Shown here in pieces: positions 9,027 to 20,425 of a stretch of DNA of 64,000 nucleotides. Source of the DNA: an uncultured Thiothrix sp. (GTDB lineage Bacteria; Pseudomonadota; Gammaproteobacteria; Poriferisulfidales; GCA-002705445); contig CACNYJ010000001.1 in NCBI GenBank assembly GCA_902624655.1, positions 124,001 to 188,000 on the forward strand. The letters run 5' to 3'. Position 1 is the first letter of the stretch. Each line of letters starts with the position of its first letter. The notes under the pieces are model-generated. The model was not told the origin of the DNA. It saw only the letters and a program-made list of their open reading frames with translations, and searched no databases. A program made the translations under genes and the position numbers.

Positions 9027-9761
9027 TTATTTTATTTGGTTATTAATTGCATTTATTATTATGCCTGCGGCTACTGATAAGTTTAGGCTCTCAACGCTTC
9101 CAAGCATATTAATACTTACTTTAAAGTCACAATTTTCAAGAGTTTTCTTACGAAGACCCTTAGATTCCCCACCCATAACCAATACCGAAGGAAAGTTAAA
9201 CTTTATCTTATTCACTTCTTCACCCCCTTGTCCAGTAGCACCATAAACCCAATAATTACTTTTTTTTAACATTTCTAAAGTTCTAGAAATATTTTTTATT
9301 TTAATAATTGGGGTTGTTTCTGCGCCTCCAGCCGCGACTTTTTTTACAGTCTCATTTATGTTTACCGATCCATGATCCTTTATGACAATTGCAGCAACAT
9401 TAAACACATCGCATATTCTTAAACATGCACCAAGGTTTCTAGGATCTGATACTTCGTCAAGTACTAAAATTATATGGTTTTTAGATTTTTTTTCTAAGAA
9501 GGAATATAAATCTTTTTCGGTCACCTCTTTTTTTCTTTTTGCGAATGCAAGGACTCCCTGATGACTTTTTACTTTTGATATCTCAAAAATTTTATCCGAT
9601 GATATTTTATTGATTGGAATATTTTTTATTTTAGCTAAATTTAGAATATCAGAAAATTTTCTTAAACTTATATCTGACAAGTATATCTCATAGACATCAA
9701 AGGGTCTGACCTTTAATAGCATTCTTACTGCATGAATTCCTACAACTTTTTCTTTTTGCAT
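9027..9761 (-). CDS. rlmB: 23S rRNA (guanosine-2'-O-)-methyltransferase RlmB
   Basis: SPOUT-class methyltransferase that methylates G2251 in the peptidyl-tRNA site of 23S rRNA. It has an N-terminal L30-like substrate domain (VVGIHAVRMLL) and the knotted catalytic domain with LVLDEVSDPRNLGACLR, VMGGESKGLR and NMLGSVESLNLSVAAGI. Length (244) is normal. It follows rnr with one base between them. Confidence 0.93.
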   Translation of the reverse strand: MQKEKVVGIHAVRMLLKVRPFDVYEIYLSDISLRKFSDILNLAKIKNIPINKISSDKIFEISKVKSHQGVLAFAKRKKEVTEKDLYSFLEKKSKNHIILVLDEVSDPRNLGACLRICDVFNVAAIVIKDHGSVNINETVKKVAAGGAETTPIIKIKNISRTLEMLKKSNYWVYGATGQGGEEVNKIKFNFPSVLVMGGESKGLRKKTLENCDFKVSINMLGSVESLNLSVAAGIIINAINNQIK

Positions 9762-9762
9762 T

Positions 9763-11271
9763 TTATTTTCGTTCTTTTAAAAGTTGAAAATCGATTTTTC
9801 TTTCTGATGGATACGCGTTAGAAAGCTTCACTTTAATTTTATCACCCACTCGGAATTTTTTCCCTGATTTTTCTCCAATAAGCACATTCTTTTTATCATC
9901 ATAAAAAAAGTACTCATTACCGAGTGACGATATGTGAACTAATCCCTGTATTGGTTCCTCATGACATGACACGAACATGCCAAAGTTGACAATTGACTCT
10001 ACTGAAGCATTAAACTTTTTACCAATAAATTTTTTAGCATAATGACATAGTAATATAGATTGTATTTCTCTTTCGGCTGACTCTGAGAGACGTTCATTTT
10101 CTGATGATATTTCACCAATTTTTTCAAGCTCACCCAAATTATAATCTTCCTTATTCTTATTAATTATATTTTTGAGAATTCTATGAACAACCAGATCAGG
10201 ATACCTTCTTATTGGAGAAGTGAAGTGATTATATGATTTTAATGACAACCCAAAATGGCCAATATTTTTTGGAGTATACTCCGCTCTTGCCATTGATCTT
10301 AAGATTATTGTAGTGACAAGATGATAGTCTAATTTTTTTTTAGATAACTTTAAAATATCATTTACTTCTTTTGAAGATGGAATTATATTCGGCAATAACT
10401 TATAACCCAGAGCTTTCAAGGCAATAGATGCTTCTTCTACTTTATTAAGTGAGGGCTCGTCATGTACCCTGTATAAAGTGTTTTTATTATTTTTTTTTAT
10501 GAATAGACTACTTGCAACATTTGCAGCAATCATACACTCTTCTATAATTTTTTGAGATTCCTGCCTAATACTGTTCTTGATATTATTTATTTCTCCTTTT
10601 TTATTAACAAAAAAAGATATTTCCTGAGAATCAAAATGAATTGCATTTCTCTTATTTCTATTTTTGTCTAGCACCTTAAATAAAGAATAGAGATTATTAA
10701 TATTATTGGCAATTTTTTTATCTTTTATTGTATCTCTGCCCTGAATAAATTCCTCAACAATGTTGTACGTCAGTCTTGCCGATGATCTTATAACTGCATT
10801 ATGAAATTTAAATGATTTTATTTGTCCTATGTTATCTATAATAAGCTCTGCAACTATCGTAAGCTTGTCTTCGTTTGGCCTCAAAGAGCATAAATCATTT
10901 GAAAGAACTTCTGGCAGCATAGGTACTACATAACTTGGAAAGTACGTTGAAGTTCCTCTTCTATAAGCTTCCCTATCAATTGGCGAATTTTTCTTTACAT
11001 AGTGTGCTACGTCAGCTATTGCAACGTATAATTTCCAATTTTTTTCGAGTTTCCTGCAGTATACCGCATCATCAAAGTCTCTTGCATCCTCACCATCAAT
11101 TGTAACAAAATCAAGATTTCTTAAATCTTCTCTTTTATTAATTTCAGAATCATCGTGTTTTTTATAATTTCTTAAATCTTCTTGAATTTTTTTATTCCAA
11201 ATATTACTTATATTATATTTTTTTATAGTATTTTTTATTTCAACTTGAATATCAAATTTTGAATTTTTCAT
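9763..11271 (-). CDS. rnr: RNase R family 3'-5' exoribonuclease, shortened at both ends
   Basis: Processive 3'-5' exoribonuclease. The RNB catalytic core is intact, with the metal-binding aspartates in DGEDARDFDDAVY near residue 60 and YFPSYVVPMLPEVLSNDLCSL after it. A single S1 domain closes the protein (about 415-500). At 502 residues it lacks the roughly 200-residue N-terminal part of RNase R (helix-turn-helix and two cold-shock domains) and the basic C-terminal tail of the 813-residue E. coli enzyme. Only 57 bases separate it from thiC, so no missing fragment is encoded upstream. A reduced RNase II is an alternative name; the rlmB neighbour favours rnr. Confidence 0.85.
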   Translation of the reverse strand: MKNSKFDIQVEIKNTIKKYNISNIWNKKIQEDLRNYKKHDDSEINKREDLRNLDFVTIDGEDARDFDDAVYCRKLEKNWKLYVAIADVAHYVKKNSPIDREAYRRGTSTYFPSYVVPMLPEVLSNDLCSLRPNEDKLTIVAELIIDNIGQIKSFKFHNAVIRSSARLTYNIVEEFIQGRDTIKDKKIANNINNLYSLFKVLDKNRNKRNAIHFDSQEISFFVNKKGEINNIKNSIRQESQKIIEECMIAANVASSLFIKKNNKNTLYRVHDEPSLNKVEEASIALKALGYKLLPNIIPSSKEVNDILKLSKKKLDYHLVTTIILRSMARAEYTPKNIGHFGLSLKSYNHFTSPIRRYPDLVVHRILKNIINKNKEDYNLGELEKIGEISSENERLSESAEREIQSILLCHYAKKFIGKKFNASVESIVNFGMFVSCHEEPIQGLVHISSLGNEYFFYDDKKNVLIGEKSGKKFRVGDKIKVKLSNAYPSERKIDFQLLKERK

Positions 11272-11328
11272 ATTATGAATTTATAGAATAAATTTTTAAA
11301 AGTTAATTAAAATTCTTTTATAAAATTT

Positions 11329-13086
<1,758 letters not shown>

Positions 13087-13226
13087 TTAATAGTACAGTA
13101 TATGTCGGGCAATTCATATTTTAGTATTGCAAAAAAATACTTTCTAAATAAACTTATCTGACATATAAGCAGTTTGCAAGTGTATTTGTTATAGTGTTAC
13201 TAAATTTATTGATTTAATGGATTATT

Positions 13227-13874
13227 ATGCAAATAAATAAGAAGAATATGATAGAAAGTCAGCTGAAACCAGAGGGAATCAGCTGCCAAAAAACTCTAGA
13301 TTGTATTCAAAAAGTAAATCGAGAGGACTTTGTGCCAAAAGAGTTTCAAAAATTATCATATGCTGAGTATGACATTCCTCTTCAAAATAATTTTCATATG
13401 TTAAGGCCCTTAATAGTTGCAAAAATCCTACAATTATTGAATGTAACCCCTCATGACGAAATTTTAGAAATAGGTACTGGCAGCGGCTATCTTACTTGTT
13501 GTTTATCTATTATGGGGAAAGCAGTTGATACAATTGATAATGACAACTTAACGTTAGAAGAGGCAAAGAAATCTCATAACAAATACAATATATATAATGT
13601 GAATTATGCCCATAAAGACATCTTTTCATCTTGGGTACCAGAAAAAAAATATGACATCATAGTTGTTACCGGAGCAGCTGAAGAAAGAATTAGTAAACTC
13701 GAACAAGCTCTCAATAAAAATGGAAAGATGTTTATTGTAATAGGCAATCATCCGGTTATGAATGCACATATTATTGAAAAAGTTTCTGAAAACAAGCTCG
13801 TTTGCGACCAGTCTTTTGAAACAGCCATTGATCACTTGACAAATAATAATAAAAAAAATGTTTTAAATTTTTAG
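13227..13874 (+). CDS. pcm: Protein-L-isoaspartate O-methyltransferase
   Basis: SAM-dependent methyltransferase that starts repair of isoaspartyl residues. Motif I is EILEIGTGSGYLTC, preceded by RPLIVAKILQLL; the N-terminus MIESQLKPEGI is typical. At 215 residues it is normal. First gene of the pcm-rhodanese-tolC-waaA run that is common in Gammaproteobacteria. It is divergent from thiC across 146 bases. Confidence 0.88.
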   Translation: MQINKKNMIESQLKPEGISCQKTLDCIQKVNREDFVPKEFQKLSYAEYDIPLQNNFHMLRPLIVAKILQLLNVTPHDEILEIGTGSGYLTCCLSIMGKAVDTIDNDNLTLEEAKKSHNKYNIYNVNYAHKDIFSSWVPEKKYDIIVVTGAAEERISKLEQALNKNGKMFIVIGNHPVMNAHIIEKVSENKLVCDQSFETAIDHLTNNNKKNVLNF

Positions 13875-13887
13875 TATAATTAAATCT

Positions 13888-14205
13888 ATGATTGAAATGA
13901 CTGCTCTTGAGCTTCACCAACATATTAAAGAAAATCCAGATATTACTCTTATCGATGTTCGAGAAACTTGGGAGTATAATGTAGTGAATATCGAAAATTC
14001 TGTTCATATTCCAATATCTGAAATTCAAAGCAAGATGCATGATTTTGATGAAGAGCAATCTATAGCTTTCATTTGTCATCATGGCATTAGAAGTAGAATG
14101 GTTGGAATTTATTTTGAACGAAACGATTTCACTAATATCATTAATCTTCGTGGTGGTATAGACGCTTGGGCAAAAACAGTCGATAGTACTATGGCATTAT
14201 ATTAA
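13888..14205 (+). CDS. Single-domain rhodanese-like sulfurtransferase
   Basis: A 105-residue rhodanese domain. The active-site loop is CHHGIRS, with the persulfide-forming cysteine first; TLIDVRETWEYN and NLRGGIDAWAK are standard. It sits 13 bases after pcm and 4 bases before the TolC gene. Its presence in this gene order is common in gammaproteobacteria without any special sulfur metabolism, so a role in sulfur oxidation should not be assumed. Confidence 0.85.
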   Translation: MIEMTALELHQHIKENPDITLIDVRETWEYNVVNIENSVHIPISEIQSKMHDFDEEQSIAFICHHGIRSRMVGIYFERNDFTNIINLRGGIDAWAKTVDSTMALY

Positions 14206-14209
14206 CCGT

Positions 14210-15529
14210 ATGAAAATTTTTTTTAATATTATTTTTATTTCTACTTGCATTTTTCCAGAGCATACTCTTGCGGAAGACTTACTAGATATCTATAGAATTG
14301 CGATTAAAAGTGACCCAGAACTTCTTGCTGCAGAAGCGAAGTACAAGTCAACCCTTCAAGAGTATCCTATTGCTAGATCAAACCTCCTTCCAAATCTAAG
14401 ATTTAAAGGAACAAGCCAACGAACAAGAGAATCAATCGACGGTTCTGTATATGGAAGTTCTTCACCAACATCTCAGTTCACTACAGATGAATATAGTATT
14501 AACTTAAAGCAACCACTTTACAGAAGAGATTTATTTTCTTTACTTGAAAAAAGTGAATATCAAGTTGCAAAGTCTTTAGCAGAGAGAGATTCAGCCAGGC
14601 AAAATTTAATTATAAGATTAGCAGAAGCCTACTTCGATATTCTTGACAGCGAAGACAATATTGATTATGTAGTTTCTGAGAAGGCAGCAATTAAATCTCA
14701 GTTGGATGAATCAAAAAAAAGATTGGAAGTCGGTTTAATTGCAATAACAGATTATGCAGAAGCAAAAGCTTCATATGATTTATCTGAAACAAATGTCATA
14801 GAAGCTGAGAATCAAAAAGACCTTGCTAGAGAGTCTTTGTATGTTCTTACGGGAAAACAATTTAAAAGCTTTTCCCCTCTAAATCACAATATAAAAGCAA
14901 AAAGCCCTGATCCAGACGATATAAAAGCATGGGAGAATTTTGCAGTAGAGCAGAATTTAGATTTGCTTGCCTATAAAAGAGCCCAGGATGTTGCTATAGC
15001 TAATCTTAAATTTGAGAGGTCAAAACATTTTCCAACACTAGACATTTATGGAACGATTAAAGAAACCGATAAGGGAGGAGGATCCTCAGGAGCATTCGAT
15101 TCAAATAATGATTTTATTGGTATAGAGCTAAACATTCCTATCTTCATTGGAGGAAATACTTATTATAGTAGCAAGCAGGCAGAGTTTGAGAAGGAAAAAG
15201 CTAGGTATGAATTACTAAAAAAGAAAAGAGAGGTGATACGAGATAGCAGGCAAGCTTTTTTAAATTTAAAGTCAGCAATTAGCAAAGTTAAGGCCTCAAA
15301 GAAAGCTTTAGAATCAAACGAATTATCAGTAGAGTACAATAAGGCAGGATTTGAAGTTGGAACAAGATCCACTACTGATGTTTTATTAGCGTTAAAAGAA
15401 TATTATAGAGCAAAAAAAAATTACTCTAAGTCAAAATATGATTATCTAATAAGCAAACTTAAATTGAAACAATCCATTGGAACATTATCTATAGATGATC
15501 TCAAAGTGGTCAACAGCTGGTTAAATTAA
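14210..15529 (+). CDS. tolC: TolC-family outer membrane channel protein
   Basis: A 439-residue outer membrane factor with an N-terminal signal peptide (about 1-21, ending near HTLAED). Two long alpha-helical repeats with heptad-like spacing follow, including LIIRLAEAYFDIL and KREVIRDSRQAFLNLKSAISKV, each after a beta-barrel part. It would form the trimeric exit duct of tripartite efflux pumps or type I secretion. Its partners are not nearby. Its stop and the waaA start overlap in TAATG. Confidence 0.88.
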   Translation: MKIFFNIIFISTCIFPEHTLAEDLLDIYRIAIKSDPELLAAEAKYKSTLQEYPIARSNLLPNLRFKGTSQRTRESIDGSVYGSSSPTSQFTTDEYSINLKQPLYRRDLFSLLEKSEYQVAKSLAERDSARQNLIIRLAEAYFDILDSEDNIDYVVSEKAAIKSQLDESKKRLEVGLIAITDYAEAKASYDLSETNVIEAENQKDLARESLYVLTGKQFKSFSPLNHNIKAKSPDPDDIKAWENFAVEQNLDLLAYKRAQDVAIANLKFERSKHFPTLDIYGTIKETDKGGGSSGAFDSNNDFIGIELNIPIFIGGNTYYSSKQAEFEKEKARYELLKKKREVIRDSRQAFLNLKSAISKVKASKKALESNELSVEYNKAGFEVGTRSTTDVLLALKEYYRAKKNYSKSKYDYLISKLKLKQSIGTLSIDDLKVVNSWLN

Positions 15530-16794
15530 TGATAAATCATAAATTTATTTATTCATTCGCATTACTAATTTTGTTTCCATTTGCTTTTGTTTATTTCCTA
15601 TATTTAGGAATAAAAAACTCTGACTTTGATCAAATAAAAAACCGTCTAGGTTTTATTAGTCAGATTTATGGAAAAAATGATATATGCGTGCATTGTTCAT
15701 CATTAGGAGAAGTAAACGGTGCTAAAGAATTTATAAAAGAAATTAGAAAAAATAATAATATTCTAATATCAACTAATACATTGTCTGGAAGAAAGCGCGC
15801 AAGCGAATTATTTCCAAAAATCGATGTTTTATATTTTCCTTTAGATTATAAGTTTTTTGTATCTAATTGGCTTAGAAGGGTAAACATAAAAACTATGCTT
15901 ATATACGAAACAGAAATTTGGCCAAATTTCTATAAAACATGTAAAAAAGAAAATATCAAATTAGTAATAATTAACGCTAGACTAAAAAAAAATTTACATA
16001 ATAAAAAATTTATCAAAAATATTTATTTAGAAGCTTTAAATAATTGTAACCTAGTTATGTGTAAATCTGATTATGAAAAGCAAAAATATTTAAGACTCGG
16101 ATTGAAAAATGAAAATTTATTGACTGTAGGAAATCTTAAATATGCCTATAAATTTGACACAAAAAGAGATCGAAATAATTTTTTAGGGAACTATTTTTTG
16201 ATGGCTTCAACGCACCATCCTGATGAGAAAAAATTTCTCCAAGCTATAAAAGATTTGAATGACGATGGAATTGGCACGGTCATAGCGCCAAGGCATATAA
16301 AAAGAGCAAACGCAGTTGCTGATTTTTTCAAAAAAAACGGCATCAGTACAATTTTTTTATCTAATAATTATGATTCCGTACTAAAGGGATCTTTTGATTT
16401 TAGAAGTATTGTAATTATTGACACTTTTGGAGATTTACAAGATTTTTATTCTAGCGCTAAATATGTTTATGTCGGCGGAGGTTACTCAAAGAGAGGTGTG
16501 CAAAATATTATAGAGCCCTCAGTGCATGGCAGACCAATACTTGTGGGTCCAAATATTGATAATTTTTATGATGAAATCATGAACCTAAAAAAATTAAAAG
16601 GAATGCTCTCCATAGAAGATAATAAAGATATTTCGGATCAAGAAAACATAGCACAACACATAAAAAAATATCGCAAACTAAGTGACGAAGATCTCTCTGA
16701 AATAGGAGAAGTAGCAAGAGCCTATAGTCTAAAATTTAAGGATATTGTTGAAAAGTATGTAATATCTTTAAAAGAAAATAATATTATTAATTAA
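15529..16794 (+). CDS. waaA: 3-deoxy-D-manno-octulosonic acid (Kdo) transferase
   Basis: Adds Kdo from CMP-Kdo to lipid IVA, the first inner-core step. The N-terminal membrane anchor (about 6-26) is followed by the GT30 fold: CVHCSSLGEVNGAKEF, ISTNTLSGRKRA, YETEIWPNF, APRHIKRA and the C-terminal YVGGGYSKRGVQNIIEPS. At 421 residues it is full length. It overlaps the convergent kdkA by four bases. Confidence 0.93.
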   Translation: MINHKFIYSFALLILFPFAFVYFLYLGIKNSDFDQIKNRLGFISQIYGKNDICVHCSSLGEVNGAKEFIKEIRKNNNILISTNTLSGRKRASELFPKIDVLYFPLDYKFFVSNWLRRVNIKTMLIYETEIWPNFYKTCKKENIKLVIINARLKKNLHNKKFIKNIYLEALNNCNLVMCKSDYEKQKYLRLGLKNENLLTVGNLKYAYKFDTKRDRNNFLGNYFLMASTHHPDEKKFLQAIKDLNDDGIGTVIAPRHIKRANAVADFFKKNGISTIFLSNNYDSVLKGSFDFRSIVIIDTFGDLQDFYSSAKYVYVGGGYSKRGVQNIIEPSVHGRPILVGPNIDNFYDEIMNLKKLKGMLSIEDNKDISDQENIAQHIKKYRKLSDEDLSEIGEVARAYSLKFKDIVEKYVISLKENNIIN

Positions 16795-17471
16795 AATTCT
16801 TTAATAATATCCTTGATTTCTTTTTTATAATTATCTATTTTCGACAAAGATTTTTCTAAACGTCTTATGCTTTTTTTAAATAATTCTCTTTTATAAAAAA
16901 AATAGGAGTTATCGAAATCAACTAAATAAAAATTATTTTCTCTATCAATTAGAATATTCTTTGCATTCAAATCAGAGTGATAAACCTTCTCATTACAAAA
17001 TTTTTCAAGTGTATCACCCAGAGAACTCCATAAGTTACTATCCATTTTCTCATTTACAATAAAATCGTAAAGAGTTCCCTCATTACTTATCTTGCAGGTT
17101 ATTAAATCGGCTGTGTATGTAAATTTATTGGTAACCACTTGAAGTGCTGCCGGCCTTGGAACAGGCAGTCCCTTTTTGAATAAGCTATTTAAGAAGTTAT
17201 ATTCTTTTACAGACCTTGTCGCAGCTATTGAATCAAAATAATATTTATCGTAAGTTATTTTAGCTGCAAATCCCCCTCGGATATAATGTTTTAGAAAGAA
17301 TCTTTCCCCATTTATTTCAATTTCAAATGTTTTTCCTCTTCCAGTGACTTCAGATTTGATTAGTCCTTCTTTAGATATATAATCAATATTAAACAATTTA
17401 CTTGAAAAATTTTTTAAAATGCTTGGGCTATATTGAATAAATATATTCTTATTTTTAATAATTTCATCCAT
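16791..17471 (-). CDS. kdkA: 3-deoxy-D-manno-octulosonic acid kinase
   Basis: Phosphorylates lipopolysaccharide Kdo at position 4. The protein-kinase-like catalytic loop is YHSDLNAKNILID (about 160-172), and FYLVDFDNSYF supplies the metal-binding DFD. The 226-residue length matches KdkA. It lies between Kdo transferase and heptose genes, so a single phosphorylated Kdo, as in Haemophilus-type inner cores, is likely. Confidence 0.85.
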   Translation of the reverse strand: MDEIIKNKNIFIQYSPSILKNFSSKLFNIDYISKEGLIKSEVTGRGKTFEIEINGERFFLKHYIRGGFAAKITYDKYYFDSIAATRSVKEYNFLNSLFKKGLPVPRPAALQVVTNKFTYTADLITCKISNEGTLYDFIVNEKMDSNLWSSLGDTLEKFCNEKVYHSDLNAKNILIDRENNFYLVDFDNSYFFYKRELFKKSIRRLEKSLSKIDNYKKEIKDIIKEF

Positions 17472-17485
17472 TGTCTAGCGATTAT

Positions 17486-18544
17486 ATGCAAAATAGCAGT
17501 CAAAAAATAGAAAATATATTAATTTTGAGAACTTCCTCTCTTGGGGATATATGCCATATGCTTCCTTTTATATTCACTCTTAAAAATGAATACCCCAAAG
17601 CAAAAATTTCTTGGATAATTGGTGAAAGCGAGGCTGATTTTTTACAGAAAATCGATGGAATAGATTTTGTTATCTTCGACAAAAAAAACACATTAAGATC
17701 ATATATGAGAATCGCTAGCGAATTAAAAAATATTAAATTCGATATCATGTTTTTGATGCAAGTCTCTTTAAGAGCAAATATTATTAGTCTATTTATAAAT
17801 TCAAAGATTAAATTAGGCTATGATTTTGCACGTTCAAGTGATCTTCATAGTATTTTTTCAAACAAAAAAATTGAAAGCTCAAAGCATTCTCATGTTGTCG
17901 ATGTATTTTTAAGTTTTCTTAATATTCTAAATATCAGAAAAGAAAATTTTTTATATTCATGGGATATTTCAGAGAAGGTCGAAAAAAGCGATTTGTTGAC
18001 AAAGTATCCAGATTTAAAGAATGAATATTTCGTTCTAAGCCCATGCTCCAGAAGTAAAGATAGAAATTGGCTAATTGATAGGTATGCATTAATTGCTGAC
18101 TACATTAAAGAAAGTTATGGAATAAATTGTGTAATTTCTTCTTCAAAGGATGAATTTGAAAAAAATTTCGTCAAAAAAATTATAAAAAAAATGCATTCTT
18201 CACCAATAAATGTTTCAGGCAAAATAAATTTACATGAATTATATACTTTGATAAAAAACTCAAAATTATTAATCAGCCCAGATAGTGGTCCAATTCATAT
18301 TGGCACATGTGCTGGCACTCCTGTTTTAGGACTCTATGCTGTAACAAATACAGTTAGAGCAGGACCTTATAACAGCATTGATTTGTGCGTCGATAAGTAT
18401 AATATTGCACTTGAAAAGTTTTCTCAAAAAAAGCCTGAGGAAGCAAACTGGCGTTATAAAAATAATCAAAAAGATGTTATGAACCTAATCAGCGCTGACG
18501 AAGTAATACAAAAGATTGATAAATTTTTCTCTAAGGGTAATTAA
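17486..18544 (+). CDS. GT9-family glycosyltransferase, heptosyltransferase-like
   Basis: A heptosyltransferase-family (GT9) protein. The N-terminal loop ILILRTSSLGDICHMLPF is the WaaC/WaaF signature, and the donor-binding end reads LISPDSGPIHIGTCAGTPVLGLY. Because a WaaF-like protein is encoded at 19433-20419, this one may be heptosyltransferase I (WaaC) or a related transferase. I use the ATG at 17486; a TTG at 17471 that touches the divergent kdkA start is possible. Confidence 0.82.
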   Translation: MQNSSQKIENILILRTSSLGDICHMLPFIFTLKNEYPKAKISWIIGESEADFLQKIDGIDFVIFDKKNTLRSYMRIASELKNIKFDIMFLMQVSLRANIISLFINSKIKLGYDFARSSDLHSIFSNKKIESSKHSHVVDVFLSFLNILNIRKENFLYSWDISEKVEKSDLLTKYPDLKNEYFVLSPCSRSKDRNWLIDRYALIADYIKESYGINCVISSSKDEFEKNFVKKIIKKMHSSPINVSGKINLHELYTLIKNSKLLISPDSGPIHIGTCAGTPVLGLYAVTNTVRAGPYNSIDLCVDKYNIALEKFSQKKPEEANWRYKNNQKDVMNLISADEVIQKIDKFFSKGN

Positions 18545-18545
18545 T

Positions 18546-19466
18546 TTGATTATAGTAACAGGCGCCGTAGGATTTATTGGTTATAATATTGCAAAAAGGT
18601 TAAATCTTATGGGAATAGAAGATTTGATCTTAATCGATGATAAGAAAAAATATCCAAACCCAAAGAATCTTAATAATCTTCGCTTCAAAGAATACAGACA
18701 TTTTTTGAATCTAGAAAACTTGAATAATATAAGCTGTATTTTTCACCAAGGCGCATGCTCGGATACAATGGAATATGATAAGAAATTTATGATGGATACA
18801 AATTTTGAATATTCTAAGAAAATTTTTTCTGTAGCAATTAAAAATAGTGCAAAATTTATATATGCTTCAAGTGCATCAGTATATGGTTTAAATAAAAACT
18901 CAGAGGAAGTCGAGGAAAATGAATCACCTTTAAATGTTTATGCAGAGTCAAAACTACTCTTTGATAAATATATTATGAATCAAAATTACCCAGCTGTTGG
19001 GCTTAGGTATTTTAATGTTTATGGAAGGGGTGAGGAAAATAAAGGAAAAATGGCGTCTATGGCATACAAAATGAATAATGAATATCTAAAATATAAAAAA
19101 ATATCTTTGTTTAAAGGAACTGATGGGTATCAGGACGGAGAACAAATGAGAGACTTTATTTATATAGATGATGTCGTTTCAATCAATATATTTTTTATGG
19201 AAAAAACATTCCACGATATTTATAATGTTGGGACTGGTAAAGCAGAAACATTTAATACCATAGCTGAAAATATATTCAAATTTTACAGTGATCAGCATAG
19301 AAATTTTCACTATATAGATATGCCTAGTTATTTAGTGCCAAAGTATCAAAATTTTACGCAAGCAAATATAAATAAACTTCTTAAAGCTGGTTATAATTAT
19401 GAATTTTTTGGGATAGGCGAGGGTATTGAAGCTTATTTGAATGACTTAAAAACATCATCAGCTTGA
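18546..19466 (+). CDS. hldD: ADP-L-glycero-D-manno-heptose 6-epimerase
   Basis: Converts ADP-D,D-heptose to ADP-L,D-heptose for the lipopolysaccharide core. It is an extended short-chain dehydrogenase with the NADP loop VTGAVGFIG near the N-terminus (usually TGGAGFIG) and the catalytic ASSASVYG and YAESKLLFD (Y-x3-K). MRDFIYIDDV is also typical. I choose the TTG at 18546 because it gives the canonical start MIIVTG and AAGGG lies about ten bases upstream; a TTG at 18516 inside the previous gene is less likely. It overlaps the convergent waaF tail by 34 bases. Confidence 0.9.
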   Translation: MIIVTGAVGFIGYNIAKRLNLMGIEDLILIDDKKKYPNPKNLNNLRFKEYRHFLNLENLNNISCIFHQGACSDTMEYDKKFMMDTNFEYSKKIFSVAIKNSAKFIYASSASVYGLNKNSEEVEENESPLNVYAESKLLFDKYIMNQNYPAVGLRYFNVYGRGEENKGKMASMAYKMNNEYLKYKKISLFKGTDGYQDGEQMRDFIYIDDVVSINIFFMEKTFHDIYNVGTGKAETFNTIAENIFKFYSDQHRNFHYIDMPSYLVPKYQNFTQANINKLLKAGYNYEFFGIGEGIEAYLNDLKTSSA

Positions 19467-20419
19467 ATCTCTACTAGACAATTGTAATGTCCATATTTAC
19501 ATTTTTTTTCAAAGCATGGACTACAAGAAACTCGTCTATAATGAATTTCTTTGTTTGTCGTTAGTGGGGGAGTAAGATCCGGCGATGTTGCACCGTAGAT
19601 TGATATTGATTTGGTTCCTGTTGCTGATGCCAGATGCATCAATCCAGAATCATTAGACACACAAAATTCAGAAATATGCATTAGGTCAACGGCATCTTGA
19701 ATCGAGGTTTTGCCACATAAATTTATGGCATTTTTTCCATCAGCTATTTGATCTCCTAAATTTATTTCACTTTTGCTTCCAAGTATCAATATTTTGTACT
19801 TTTGATCTAATTTTTCTAGCAGTTCTTTAAATTTATCAATCGGCCACATTTTTGATGGCCCAAAAGCAGCTCCAGGCGCAAAAATAACAATTTTTTTATC
19901 AAGATTTATTACATGTTTTGATTTAAGAGCTTCGAGATTTTTTGTATTTGTTTCTAATGAGGGGTAATATTTTTCATCAAGCTCCTCTTTTTCAGAAAAC
20001 ATGGAAACATATCTATACGCAGTTTTTCTTCTATCCTCCTTGGAGAAAGATTTTAAATCATTTATTAAAATATATCTTGACTCCCCCCTTTCGCCAGTTC
20101 GAATTGGAATTTTTGCTAAGTACGGAATTAATGCGGATTTTAAGGAACGAGATAAAACAATACTTTGATCATAAGAACCACGAATTTTTTTTGCAAGATT
20201 AAATCTTTTTATCAAACCAAGCTCTTTGTGTTTACAATCTAATACAATCGGTTGATTAGCTTCTGGCATTCTTTTTATTAACTCTTTGAATGCTGGTTCA
20301 ACAAGTACATCTATTTTTGCTTTGATATCTTCACTTTTAATTTTTTTTAGAAGTGTTTGTGACATAACGATGTCACCAAGCCAATTTTGAGGAACTATTA
20401 ATATTCTTTGTGAAGACAT
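19433..20419 (-). CDS. waaF: Lipopolysaccharide heptosyltransferase II
   Basis: Transfers the second heptose of the inner core. The signature ILIVPQNWLGDIVMSQTLL opens the protein, and FAPGAAFGPSKMWP and SNDSGLMHLASATGTKSISIYGATSP fit WaaF closely. The end carries the WaaF-type cysteine pattern CSPCFEKKCKYGHYNCL. Length 328 is normal. It lies seven bases downstream of hldE in the same direction. Confidence 0.9.
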   Translation of the reverse strand: MSSQRILIVPQNWLGDIVMSQTLLKKIKSEDIKAKIDVLVEPAFKELIKRMPEANQPIVLDCKHKELGLIKRFNLAKKIRGSYDQSIVLSRSLKSALIPYLAKIPIRTGERGESRYILINDLKSFSKEDRRKTAYRYVSMFSEKEELDEKYYPSLETNTKNLEALKSKHVINLDKKIVIFAPGAAFGPSKMWPIDKFKELLEKLDQKYKILILGSKSEINLGDQIADGKNAINLCGKTSIQDAVDLMHISEFCVSNDSGLMHLASATGTKSISIYGATSPDLTPPLTTNKEIHYRRVSCSPCFEKKCKYGHYNCLVEIQADDVFKSFK

Positions 20420-20425
20420 AAAAAT

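Noticed and set aside
13888-14205. Rhodanese as part of the sulfur-oxidation system
   Set aside because: The pcm-rhodanese-tolC-waaA order is common in gammaproteobacteria without dsr, so location gives no support.
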